DNA from: Opeltia flavorubescens
Lineage: Eukaryota > Ascomycota > Lecanoromycetes > Teloschistales > Teloschistaceae
DNA: 64,000 nucleotides
NCBI GenBank assembly: GCA_000442125.1
Contig: KE546970.1
Span: forward strand, 310,001 to 374,000
Direction: 5' to 3'
The position numbers were made by a program, and so were the translations under genes. Below, piece after piece: positions 34,830 to 47,110 of the stretch. The notes under the pieces are model-generated. The model did not search any database, was not told the DNA's origin, and saw only the letters and a program-made list of their open reading frames with translations. How positions within the stretch are numbered: the first letter of the stretch is position 1; every line of letters starts with the position of its first letter.

Positions 34830-35973
34830 CACATTTGCATGTAATGTTAAAGAGCAAGCAAGTAATGTGAACAAACAACACCTCACATGGAACGCTCTCG
34901 CATTGCATGTTGATTGACAGGGCATTGCCATCATTCATATTCCTTTACATATGATGACATAGGCAGCTCTTCAATTCTTTGTCTTTAATAAAAGACGTCC
35001 ACACTCCCAGAGAAATCATGTTGATATTTATCAATGCATCTGCAGGTTCCAGATATTCGGATTGAAGCTTCTTTCCACAAAGAATAGAAGTAGGACAAAG
35101 TTGGGATGGAACGGAAGTAGCAATCCTCACCTACTTAGTGCCGCCAAATTGCCGAGCATCCTTTTGTTTGGTCTCAATCTAATGTATTCATGCTACTGGC
35201 GAAAATGTTTTTCTTGACTAGTCGAGGTGTCGACATCTCACCTTGTAGGGAGGATGAGAGGTTGGGAACTGGAGGTTGACAAGGGCCCGCCGTTGGCTAC
35301 TAACCCTTTTCGTCTGCTGCAGCGACCCGTACCCGACTGCAAGGTAGACTGATACCCACTGAAAATGGCCTTTATGATCTCGCTAGTACTATTTACTTAT
35401 GAAAAGCATTGAAAGGTGCGAGTAGATGATGTATTGAAGCTCCGTTTCGTATACCAACTGCCAAAGGGACTGTACACAGTTTCCCCGTGAACTCTACCGA
35501 TCCCCAGTAATCACACCAATACAATGCCGCAGCAGCCACTCCACCATGCAATGCAAAGCATACCACTCTCCCCAGGGCCAACGCTGATTCTAAAGACAAC
35601 CGCCACCGTGGTCAAACGTGCCATCATCTCAAAATACAGAAGCAGAATGCCACCCATCTCCTATGCTTGGGCGAAACGCCAATTCAAGATATATGTCGAG
35701 AATCGAAAGAAAGAACGTACAAGGTCAGAAATATGTGCTCAATTGTTGTGAATATAGAAATTGGAAGTGAAAACATGCCAACACATCGTTACCATGAATG
35801 CGCCGAATAAAAGATGCCGCCACCGGGTGAATACGCTTGACAAAGAGGCCACCGTACAGTCGATGAGGAAGAACTGTGCAGATTGAGAGAGTCCAATTCG
35901 TGATATATGATGATATATCTGATGACCAGTCCATGTCTTTCAATGCGGCAATCGGGTTCGCAAGATGCCACTC
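34830..35973. other. Intergenic region, no supportable gene
   Basis: About 1.1 kb between the unknown gene's 5' end and the stop of the Zn2Cys6 regulator. A 75-codon frame at 35524-35751 (plus) and a 68-codon frame on the other strand lack family features. The left side must hold the promoter of the unknown gene. Confidence 0.5.
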
Positions 35974-38900
35974 TTACGACATGTCAGATGAAAACGAATG
36001 ATTCGGATTCATCCCTTCGTGATCCTCGTCAAAGACCACCTCTCGCAATTTCTCAAGGATCGTAGCATCTTGTTCGAGAGTGGCAGATATCTTCCCTAGG
36101 TCTTTCAAGAAGGTTATCGTGCGCCGGAAGAGGTGATCCAGTTTAGATTTCGAGATCAGGAAGGAAAGATTAGATTTGTACGTTGTGGCAAGAACAAGCA
36201 TATTCCCAAACTGTGCGTGCGCAGTACCGAAAATGTTGGTCACTATGAGTCGTTGATGGGTGATGATGTTGTCAAACGCGACTGTGCTTTGGATTGCTGC
36301 GGCCACGCAGATCTTGGCAGAAGATAAGATCTCCGCTTGATGGATCTTCTCTTTCTGAGTTGGGCCAGGAGGGCCCATATTACTGTGTCTCCTCTCTAAC
36401 GGTTGTGGCGAGAATGACGATGTTGGATTTTGATAGCCGGGCATAGCATTGATGTAAGGCGAAGAGGATTCTGGAAAGGCCATATTATTGTCAAGGGCGT
36501 GACGAAGGAAGGGTCGGTGGATGATGTATTGTGCACCATAGTACTTGGCCCGAAGTCTAGCGGTATTGATGTCGGATGAAGGAGGATCATTATCAGCCCA
36601 CTGCAAGCCAGTCGGTAGAAGCTTTCGCCATGCTTGAAGTCGATCATGAAAATGGTCCCGGAGTGCGGTGCCTCGAACGGCTCGCTCCTTGTCTAAGCTC
36701 ATACGTGTAAGCTACGATCCACGGCGAACGGGCGATGAGTACTTACCCTCGGGTGGATATAGTTCGCTCTGGATATCATTCAACATGTTGCGAATGTGGA
36801 TCTGTCCTGAGTAGTACCACATGATCGTCTGGAATGGAATCGCGGAATCTGGCATATCGGCTTTTTCGAAGTCATCCATGAAGCCTTTGGGGTAATCAAG
36901 GGAGATGTCTTGGATGCCGCTTCGTGGAAGGTCGAGCTCTGCTAGTATATCACTATTTCCATTAAGTCAGCCAAAAAAATTCCGCTATGGGGTGAGGCCG
37001 CGTACCTCTCAAGTTGAGAGCAAGTCCAGAAAGCAAACTTGATCAAGTCTTTTCGAGATTCTTTCTCTTGACTCAAGTGCGAGCTAATTCAAAAATTAGA
37101 AGCACTCTGCAGGAACAGTCCAGACTAACTCACTCTCGCACTAGAAAACGACACGTTATGCACGCAGAATGTATCCAGCTCCAGCTCTCAAATGTTCGCG
37201 CCAATTGTCCCGCAAACAATCCCGCCAGAAGATGCGCTTGAACCTGAGTCAAATCGTTTAGACCGAAGAGATTGCCGAGGATGTCAGTGGCCTTGGCGTA
37301 ATAGACCAGTCCTGGAATGACATCGACGTTTCGAGTCCCAGGCATATCATCACCTGCTGATCGCGGACTCGATGTATCAGTCCGTGGGCCGCTGAGCAAT
37401 GAAGATATCGACGGGTTCGTCCCAGCATAAGCCAAGGATTTTGGAGATGGCCCGGGGTTTGGCGGGCTGCCAGAATGCGCTTGCATTCGTGATGGTGAAT
37501 ATAATGGGCGTAATGCAGGCATCGTTTCCGGGTGGTCGCCAGGAACGTACACTGGACCATTTAGAGGCGCCTTCCATTCGCAGATCCGGCCAAGAGCCAT
37601 GACCAGAAGAACGATGGCGGTTGATATATTGGGCTCAAGCCGTATGTCAGATTCATTTGCTGACGGCCTATAGCTGGGATCCTCAGATGCATTGTAGTGT
37701 CCACTTGAAAGTTTTCTCTTTGCCGTTCTCTGTATGCCAACCACACCATCTTTGAGCGCGTCCAAAGCCACATTGGAGACAGGCCCAGCAAACAAAGTCT
37801 TAGTCAGAGTCTGGTGGGCTTTGTTGTAGCGTAGGGAGAACTTCTCAAACATTCGAGTGAGCCGTGATCGCTCCAGGAAAGGGTGGAGAATGTGAAGATG
37901 CTCCAGGTAGGAAGTTAAGAGTCGCCGCATAGTGCGAGGATGTATGTCTAATAGATTCTCCGTCGAGACGCTGTCTGCCGTAGTGTTTGATGGTTTATCA
38001 TGGTTGGTTGCTGGAGCTGAGCCAGTACCCCATAGACCTTCCGGTGGTGAAGATGCTGGACTGGATGGGTCATCGCTTCTAGTGCTCACCGAACTACTTG
38101 GACTGTTACCACCCTGAGGATTGGTACCCGGCGGACTGCCATAGGCATCGGTCGTCGACTCGCGACCTTGTCCTCGACCGTAAAGCCGAAGTACGCCCTT
38201 GTCTTGCTCCATTGACATGACATAGTCCGGTCCCAGACTTATCATTCGGATGAATTTCGACTTGTGGACAATGTCATGTATAGATGGCCAATGAAGAAGA
38301 CGATGAGCCGCTGTTGCATGCTCGATTGAGATCGCAACATGACGACCATCATCAGACACTACAGCATTAGGGACAGAGGAGTCAGTACTGGTAGTGGTAG
38401 TCGAAGATTCATTAGGACTGATGCCCAAGCGTTCGTGTTCTTTGATCCTGGGTATTGCTGGTTTCACAAACACACGAGCACTTTGCTCTGCAGGTTTCAG
38501 GCTCGGGCTTTCTTGCTTTGTATGATGGGTCGGTATTGGTTTGATGTCAACAAGGTCAGCAGACGTTGAGTCTGGACTGAGCCTTTGTTTCTCCGCAAGA
38601 GCTCTATCGATACCATCCAATCTTTTGTTGGTAGCTTGCATGAATTTACCAATATCTTTGCCTAGATCTGCTAATTTGTCGAGAATCTGTTGATTTGCAC
38701 GATCCGCCCTGTTTGGGGTCAGCTCAGTTGCAGATGCTATAACAGGAACGCATACTTGGCTGGTTGCATTGTCTGATAAATGCACTGTTGATTATTCTCC
38801 CGGCAGTTGCTACACGATGGTCGTTGTTCGTCACACTTGGACTTTCTAGTACGACAAGCGTCGCAAGCCTTGCCCAGTCAGCCATGAACCATATTCCTTC

Positions 38901-39618
38901 TAGTATCTCGAGGGCTTACCTGCTGTGCCCGGTGACCCTTGGAACGTACTTTCTCACGTTGCATATTCTGATAGTGCGCGGCTTGAGCACTCAACGAGCC
39001 ATAATGAGGGTTTGCGCTCACTGGTGATTGGCTGTAGTCCTGAGGATGTGCGGATTGGGGCATATGATTTTGATCGTTGTAGCTAGGTATTGGAAGGCCG
39101 TGGTTCGCAATCCCATTGACGGGTCCATCATGAGGATGGTAAGGTGGGCCACCGCCATGGTCAACGGGATAATGCTGTGGAGGATAATGTTGTGTTTCGG
39201 AGGTGGTAGCGATACTCAAGGGCCGGCCAGAAGGATATCCGTAGTCGTCAGGTGAGCGTGTTGGACCTGAAGCGCTGCCTCGTCGAGAGTAGCTGGATGG
39301 TTCGGAAGGATAGTGCCTTTGGTCGCGGTGAGGTGTGCTCTGACCGGAATGAGCGGCTTGGACGTATTGATGTGGAGTTGGTTCTGGCACAGGCAGGTTC
39401 CTGAGCTCATGGTCATGACTATACGGAGACTGTACGGCGGATTGCTGGTGAGTGTAAGGTGCTGCCGCCGGCGAAGGGTTGGGCGGTGGTAGGGTGTGAC
39501 CTGCACCGTAACCGTGCGACTGCGTTATGGGTAGCTGCGGCTGCATTCGATGCGAGTGCGACGCATCATACGGACCCAAACGTGGGCGTTTGGCAGCGTC
39601 TGAACCTGGTCCGTCCAT
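35974..39618 (-). CDS. Zn(II)2Cys6 transcription factor with fungal-specific regulatory domain
   Basis: Six exons, complement(35974..36692, 36747..36952, 37006..37083, 37134..38708, 38756..38868, 38920..39618), 1129 residues. The first 230 residues are disordered, rich in Pro, His, Ser and Gln. The zinc cluster follows: cysteines 235, 238, 245, 252, 255 and 262 (CX2CX6CX6CX2CX6C), starting exactly at exon 2. A short helix (RANQQILDKLADLGKDIGKFM) may dimerise. The middle homology domain begins near residue 480 (RRLLTSYLEHLHILHPFLERS) and continues through KFAFWTCSQLESDILAELDLPRSGI. A nuclear DNA-binding regulator; the target is unknown. It is 20 kb from the polyketide cluster with housekeeping genes between, so a link is not implied. 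A long GC-rich leader (39619-40330) lies upstream. Confidence 0.92.
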
Positions 39619-42600
39619 GTATATGAGGCTCGGGACTGATCCGATCCATCTGCTCCCCGAACGGTCCAGTCATGCACCCTTTGGGCGATCTCCTCTTTTC
39701 GGCAGACTCAAACACTCGCCGTCGGGTAGTGTTCGACTCATCAGTGCCGGCTGATGGAAGCGGAAGCGGTGAAGGGGTCTAGCAGAGGGAGTGAGGACGA
39801 GCCGATGAGAAGGCTCGCTTCGTATCAAAGGTCTAGCACCCGTCGCTTCTGGCGCAAGCGGGCTGCTGTCGACGAGCTATGACCTATGGAAAGCGTTGGT
39901 TGTTCGTTTGTCTGCCGTCCCAGTTTGCCTAGTACTCCACGAGGCAAATCAGCGTGGTCTATACGCCATCAACGTCGCTCACTCCCATGTGGCAGGAGCC
40001 GGCAACCAGATGGATGGGTGGATCCCTTACCGTGGTATCGGATTTGGAGGAGAGGCTAGATGCGGATGGCTTCGTTGGTGAGGGGGGAAGCTGGCCGTTT
40101 CGGTATGGGGGGGCAGGTCAAGACAGAGGCGACATTAGTAGTGAGAGTATGTAAAAGCGGTCAGCAGGCGAGAAAAGGTGCGATCCAGGCGGAATGGACT
40201 GGTGGTGGAGGTAGGAGGGGAGACTGGAGATAGTCGCGGTCCGTCTGATGCTCGTCGAAACGAATCAGAACGGGCTACGACCCACGAGGGAATGATGATG
40301 GACGACGCTAATCTGAAAGAGAAGAATAAAATACAGTGAAGATGGTAATATTGAGGGACGTGGGGAGTTGACGGAGTGTACTGGGGAGGATGGGCCGAAT
40401 TACTGCATTGGGTGTAAATTGATAGCGGTAGTGTGTTTGCGAGAGAGCGTTAGAAAAGCCAAGCAGCCCCTCCCATGTCCGCCATTGTCGACCACCTCCA
40501 CTGGTAATTTGGAACCGAGATGGCGATTCCAAGACCAAGGTGTCGGTCTAGAGCCGCTACAGGGATCTGACACCCTACGAAGTACTGCCCTCTTTTTCCC
40601 TCGACCATTGTGACGTTGACGTCGGATCGCCCATGCATTCTTATTTGTCCCCTCCACCAAAGCACGACAGGAGCAATAACACGATGCTCATTTTGTAATT
40701 CCTATATTCCTACTCCTTCCCTTTTGAGGAATACCCCAGATCGGTAAGACAAACTTTCAAAGGATTGGACTCCACGTCCTTTCAAAGATCCCAGTTGCGG
40801 CTAAGTTGATTAAGTGACTTGGCTAGGAGCCTCGATGTCAAACCCACGACATTCTAATTGCAATAATAAGCCTCGTCAAGCTTTAGGAGATTCATGCTTT
40901 TTCTCAAAATTATGGCTTCCAATGCGACGACGGATCAGCCTTGGTTGACCATTTCCGATGCTTCAAATTACCTGGTGTTTTTCTAGTCGATACTAGAAGT
41001 GCTCGGTACCTGACTCACATCCTTGCCGAATTCACTCGAGTGGACCAGATGATCGGCCATCAGATTTAGGGGCCACCCATGGACAGGGTGGCCGCTATCG
41101 ACCTGCAAGGAATGTCTCGATCTGAAAGCCTTGTGAATCAAGATCGAATTGCCGATATGATTACTGTTCCAAGATCTCGACCGTCCAGGCAAATGAGGCA
41201 CAGAAGTTGACAACCTCCAACCAGGGAACCAAATTCAAAAAGATACGACTGGCGCAATACCGGCATATGCCGACGTCAAGCCAACCACAACGTCGGCACC
41301 GAGTATGTGCTTCGAAATGATAACAACCTGCCATACGCTTAGTTTCCTCGTAATGAACCTGTCATGATTGCACCGAGGCTCCGACATGTCGCGTGGCACA
41401 CAGGTTGGTGTGGCTTCTTTAGGTATGCAGATCATGAGAGGAGAACGCTATACCCTCCTGGGTCACCCAATCGCCGGGTACCGCTGAGAAACCTACAATT
41501 TTTGAGAGAAAGCAGCCTCCTGTCAACAATACAAACCCGGTATCCAATTCACCATTGACCTGTCAAACGTCTTGAGGGTGGACCTGGTGCGATAACAACG
41601 TGGGGGATCGACCTTCGCAAATGACAGACGGCTGGGACTAGGAGTACAACCCGAGCAACGGTCGAATAGCCCGCGGAACTTCTCCACACACGAGAGTGAC
41701 CCTTGTTAAGGGATCACCCTTTCCTTGGATAATCTACATTTTCCTCGAAACACTAGGATAAATGGAGTATCGACGGTTCGCCGTGATACCGTTTATCGCA
41801 TTTCCAGCCTCCAGACACACATGACAAGGTATTCCAGGGTCTTTTAGAACGGTACTAACACATCAGCCCCAGCTGTTAGGAGTAGAGCATGAATCCTGCC
41901 AATTTGTCTTCTTAGAATACCTGATGTCACCTGCTGTCAGAATGAAGTACACTATGCAAATACAAGCGCCGGCGAGGCTGAACGGGAAATTGCTATAGAC
42001 AATTGTCAGGTAACCTGGAATTGGCAACGCCTTGCATGATGACACCAAGTCTTCTTCTCATGTTATCGGTATGTGGTTGCAAAGCTTCAGATTTCCTGCA
42101 CCAAACGCATCGCAAGGAAAGCACGTCAATGAGTGTAAGCGCCTGACAGTCCCGAAAGAGATTTAACTTTCACACAGCTCTCCGAACATGGCACAGAGCC
42201 GTAGGTTTGGGTGTACGCCACCAGAAACATCCTATTCCTTGGCCTTGTTAAATCATATCGCATATCTTCTCATGGAAAATGGTTATACAAATTATTCACG
42301 TTTACGGAACTTGATCATGGTTATGGCTGAACCAAGGGCTTTCCTAAAAATGAATTATTGTGCCGCCAAAGCAGGATCTCCATGTTAAACCATCTTTCAC
42401 TGGGTATCCTCCCTCATAGGACTTACAGGTCAAGCATCGAGCGGCAATTAAAGCTTCCGAAGTATCTGATACACGTTTCCTGTCAACTCTGATAAGCGCA
42501 GAAACTCTTAATTTCTCTTGTACTTCATTTCCATTACCCTGTCAAGGTCGGTTTGAAGTCTGCGGCGTTTAGCTACTGTGTGTTTGTGGTGTGTGTATGT

Positions 42601-45358
42601 GGTGTGATGCAAGGATCTACATCAAGCTGCATTCTTTCCCAGTCACGTTCACCGCCAAAGCATCTCTATCCTGTCTCCAAAATACTCGCGACAGTTGCTG
42701 AGGTAGGTTGCATTTCAATTACCGTTCACGCTAGAGGTTATGTAACCACGATCTTTTATTTGACTTGTACCCCAAATACATCTCATGTGCTGATGCCCGA
42801 CTGCCGCACCACGTATCCTGTATGCAACGAAAGCCGAAGAGCCCTGGTTTATGACTATTAGATCGACCGATGGAAACCTAATGTCGCAAGTAGTAAACAT
42901 CTATTGGGGGAACCAAAGCAGCTTTTTCCGTCCACTTGACCAGGGTCTCCAACGTCGTCCGTGGTGACACAAGTAAAGCATCAACCGGACATGTCGGCAT
43001 CGAGCAAACCATAGAGCGGTCAACGCGGTGGTGTATGGACGAAAGCCTCCTCAATATTAAATGGCCAGAACATCACCGTGTGACCGAAGAACGTGCATTT
43101 CGAGCCCTGTCGTTGGCCTTACCCCGGTCCATCACTGCACGCATGGCGTGCATAAGGCGGCTGCCACTCCCTTGAGTGCCGTGTCATCTCCTAGAAGCTG
43201 CCTCATTGAGATAAATCCCGCGACGTCGATGTGCTGGAGCCCATTACGCCTGCAGTCAGCAACGGGCAGTGGCCAGTCATTGGAATGATGAGAATCCTTC
43301 CATCACACGGGGCTCTCACCGTTAGATCGATCCTCACCACTGATTGTTCTTGCCTCCTAGGAAAGCGCTTTGCCGAACGATGAACCGATGTTGCTGGGGT
43401 TGCCTCGCCAGACGGACCGATGTTACTTCTAGACCTTCAGACACTGTTGCCACTAATGGGTTACATGGCCGAAATGTTATGTGCAAAGAGGCAAGAGGCT
43501 GAATCATATCCACGATCCACTTTCATGTACTCGAACAAGCAAACTCCTTCGGCAAGCGAAGGCAGCATCCCTGATGTCTTGCCATTTACCTATGCGACTA
43601 GGAGTTTTGTATTGGTTTTCCATAGAAGCTGGGGAGTTCGAGGATGCCTGTTCGACGGTGAACCCCCTTGTACAACTCTTCCGGGTGCGATCACCAGATT
43701 CAACATTACATATCTGGTGAGGGCAGGAACACTACCCTATCTTGATCGACGCCGTGATGACCTACCTGATGCTGTCATCCAGGCAACCAGCATACCCTAT
43801 CTAGTCTTTCTAGGTCAGAACAATGACAGTCGAATGCCTTATTTGGAAATATATCCACACTTACGGACGTGTCAATAATGGGAAAGTTTTGACGAAATTA
43901 CTCCACGTAAGCTCTCTACGTTCACGTCACAGAACTTACGACCCTTCACCAGCAGCAACATCAATTATAATGAGGATCTTCATGGCAATGTCCATTCACG
44001 ATATGCCGAAACGGACCAGTGCCGCAAACATCCGTACCTGAGAGCCTGCCATCGAGTCAGGGGCTCCCTTTCACCTTTCTGCAATACTTCGATAGCCTGC
44101 GGAACTCATAGCTCCACAGCTTTCACCCTACCTGAAGGGAGAATTGGAGAACGAGGAGCAGGAGCATAGGTCAAAGCCGCGAGGAATGATACCACCTTCT
44201 TTTGTGCTCTGCTACTCGATTACGAACTTCCTTTAATATACATTCCACAGGATGGCCTCAACAGCGTTGGGTCATTTCCACCTAATCCCACAATAGCACT
44301 GCAGCTACCACTCCGGATATCCATCCACAACGAGGAAGGAAACCTTCCCCAACCTGTAAAGAAGGATCCAAGACTTCAATTTTCACAGTGCTCGGGGGGT
44401 GAATGTTGTATTCTTCCCCACGACTCTTTGAAACAAAAGGATGCGAGCTGCGGTTCCAAAACCCGTCATACATAATATTGGGGTTTCTAACATAATTCGG
44501 CCAATGGCACGACGCTACTTTCACTAACATTCCCACCTCACAACGAAAGTTCTAGTTCGCCTCAAATATCGTACCGGTTTCTTGCTACCTCGATTCAAGG
44601 GAAACTCCTAAACCCGGTACCATGAACTGTATGCGTTTGTTTCCGGCAATATCATCCCAGTACTCCCATCCATCGACCGAACTTGCGTTCATGATTTATT
44701 CAGCAGGCTCACGTATCGGGCCTCAAGCTTAGAAGTCACCCCACATCGAAGAAAGAACTACATATCAAGTCAGGTAGGTCCTCCATAGATGTTACCTCCT
44801 CTCTATTTTGTTCTCTCTTTGAGTGAGCCGTGGAGGCTACTGTATGGAACATGGCAAGTAATATGTCCCTCTGATATACTAGTCTGCATGCTGCCTTTAT
44901 TGGTTTTTTGCATACATGGTTATCGAAGGTGGGTTAATTAAAGACGCCATGACGATGGATGCTGCATAGAATTATATATGCGAGTGAGTGGGTAGGGAAA
45001 GGATGTATTTTCATTCGAGTGACGATGTACATGCTCCTGCAGAGCTAGAGACAGAAAATTTTAGTCTTCATATCCCATGGAACACATTTCTTCTATCACT
45101 GCCAATTCCAGCTACCAACCTTTTATTTAATCTCGTTAATGTGATCAAGCGGACGGTAGGTAAAATTCCAGCACGAGAGAATGAGATACTTAATCCTAAG
45201 TATTTGGAGCAATATCGAGAAGAACTTAAAACTAGAACATAGACCGGATACTTTTGGACGAGGAAGTGGCAGAGTGAATATGATGAGAGTGAAAGGGATC
45301 GATTGCCTACCCTCCCGTCTATGTCTAATGTGCCCTCGACGATGAACGAGACCTAAAA
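39619..45358. other. 5.7 kb stretch without a supportable protein gene
   Basis: The first 700 bases are probably leader and promoter of the Zn2Cys6 gene. Beyond about 41000 the DNA is of ordinary composition, with no splice-linked coding pattern, no recognisable transposon ends and no obvious RIP-type AT collapse. The longest frames, 152 codons at 43420-43878 and 84 codons at 44988-45242 (both plus), match nothing I know. It could hold a long non-coding RNA, a decayed gene or regulatory DNA. Confidence 0.5.
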
Positions 45359-46786
45359 TTACAGTTCATCTCTAATCTTCCCTTCCGGCCTCCCACTATC
45401 CTTGCCCAAATCCACCCCGTTCTTCCTCCTCCATTTCTCCCAAACCGCCCAAAACTCCTTTTCCATCGGCTTCTCCATCTGATCCGGCAGTATAACCACA
45501 TATTCCACGTGCAACCTTCCGAAATCCTCCTCATGCTCCTCCCGCTCGTTGATCCACGTCGGCATGCCCTCCTCTTTCAGCACCTCTACCGACCCTGGCT
45601 GTACCACCTGCCCCCTTTCCCTCCGGAGCTGCACGACATGCCCATCCAAATGCGTCAGGTTCCTTGTCCAGCCACCCATCCACGCCTCCCTTAAGCTGAG
45701 GACCTCCTTCCAGAACAACTCCCTCCCACTCCTCCTCATAAAAGTTCCATCAACTCTCTCCTCTCCCTCGCTCCCCAATTCCGCTTCCTTCTCCCCCACC
45801 ACAACAACAAGATCCCCCGCCACCCAATCAGGACTCTCATCCCCCTCATTCTCATACGTGATCCTCCCTCCCCTCGGCATCCCCTTCTCCACCTCCAGAT
45901 TATAAGAGCTAGTCCGCCTCACAACCCTCTTCCCGCCACACACCCCACAAGGCCTAATAATCTGCTTCCCCTTCCCCCCACACCGCTCACACTGCATCTG
46001 CACCTGCTGATATATCCCCGGCGCGAGCATATGTTTCTGCACCACCCTCCCCTGCCCCCCACACATACCACACGTCTCCACCTTCCCGTCCGCAGACCCG
46101 CTGCCCTCGCACTCCTCGCAGATCTGCTGCTTCTCGACCGCGAAGTCGTGGGTGTGGCCGTTGTAGAAATCGCGCAGGGGGACGGAGACGTGGACTTCCA
46201 TGTCCGGGCCACGGCGCTGGTTGGAGGCTTGGTGCCCGAAGTGCCCGCTGCCGCCGAAGAAGCGGGAGAAGAGGTCGAAGGGGTCGTGGTGTTGTTGGGA
46301 GGAGCCGCCTTGTTGGCGATGTTGGGCGAGGCCTTCGTGGCCGTATTGGTCGTAGATGCGGCGGGAGGGAGGGTCGGAGAGAGCGTCGTAAGCGTCGGCT
46401 ATGGAGACGAATTTCTGTTTGGCGGTTTCGTCGCCGCTGGTGGGGGATTGTTAGTTGAGGTTTCAGAGAGGGGGAATTGAAGGGTGAATGATGATCGCAT
46501 TCTTGCTATGATATTGGTGTAGGGAATTTTTGTATGAGTATTGAAGGGTGAGGGTAATTTGGGCAAGAGAGATGGAGATAATCGTCAAGCAAAATTGCAG
46601 GGTTCGAGAAGAGGAAACGACATACGGGTTCTTATCCGGATGATATTTCTTGCTCAAGGTTCGGTAGGCCTTTTTGATATCTCTCTCCGAGGCCGATTTG
46701 TCAATCCCCAGCAGTCTGTAGAAGTCCTCGGCACATAGGATAAGGGGCAGGAGGGCGAGTAAGAGAAAGGTTGGTAGGAAGAGCAT
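45359..46786 (-). CDS. SCJ1: ER-lumen DnaJ (Hsp40) co-chaperone, Scj1/ERdj3 type
   Basis: complement(45359..46436, 46626..46786), 412 residues. Signal peptide [19 protein letters not shown], then the J-domain ([19 protein letters not shown]) with the HPD motif in KKYHPDKNP; the intron falls right after it. Next come a Gly/Phe-rich segment (FGGSGHFG), four zinc-finger repeats ([32 protein letters not shown]) and the substrate-binding beta domains. The last four residues are RDEL, an HDEL-like ER retrieval signal. The protein delivers unfolded clients to Kar2/BiP. In yeast, Scj1 ends in KDEL; the Arg form is a conservative variant. With the PDI gene it is the second ER-folding protein in the window. 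Confidence 0.94.
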
Positions 46787-47110
46787 GGTTGCGACACAGC
46801 CTCAATGGGCTTGTCAAGTAACGGGGTGTCTCACTCAAAATTGCTGTCTAATCATGGGTTTGTAAGGAGAGGAGGTTGCGGGAAAACGTCGAAGTTGAAG
46901 CTACCGTGTCAATTTCTTGGGAATGAAGCTTTGACGCGCAGCTAGGCGTAGGAGATAAGGGCGATAAGGCTAGGGTACGCAGGGGTCTAGCTCACAGGCT
47001 TCTGAACGACGAGGATTGATGTATTATTCACGAATCATGCCTTTCTTAACTTATAATGACATTTTTGATACTACTGCTACATGTACGTTGTATGTACTTA
47101 CTTGGTCATA
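46787..47110. other. Intergenic region: SCJ1 promoter
   Basis: 324 bases between the ER DnaJ start and the stop of the CoA ligase, both on the minus strand. It holds the SCJ1 promoter. No certain element seen. Confidence 0.55.

Noticed and set aside
39095-39125. GTGGTTCGCAATCCC resembling a tRNA B box
   Set aside because: It lies inside the Zn2Cys6 coding sequence, with no A box or cloverleaf around it.
43420-43878. 152-codon open frame in the gene-empty region
   Set aside because: No signal peptide, domain, splice partner or recognised motif; kept only as part of a finding.
44988-45242. 84-codon frame near the SCJ1 end
   Set aside because: Short, no family likeness, and could be chance in AT-rich DNA.
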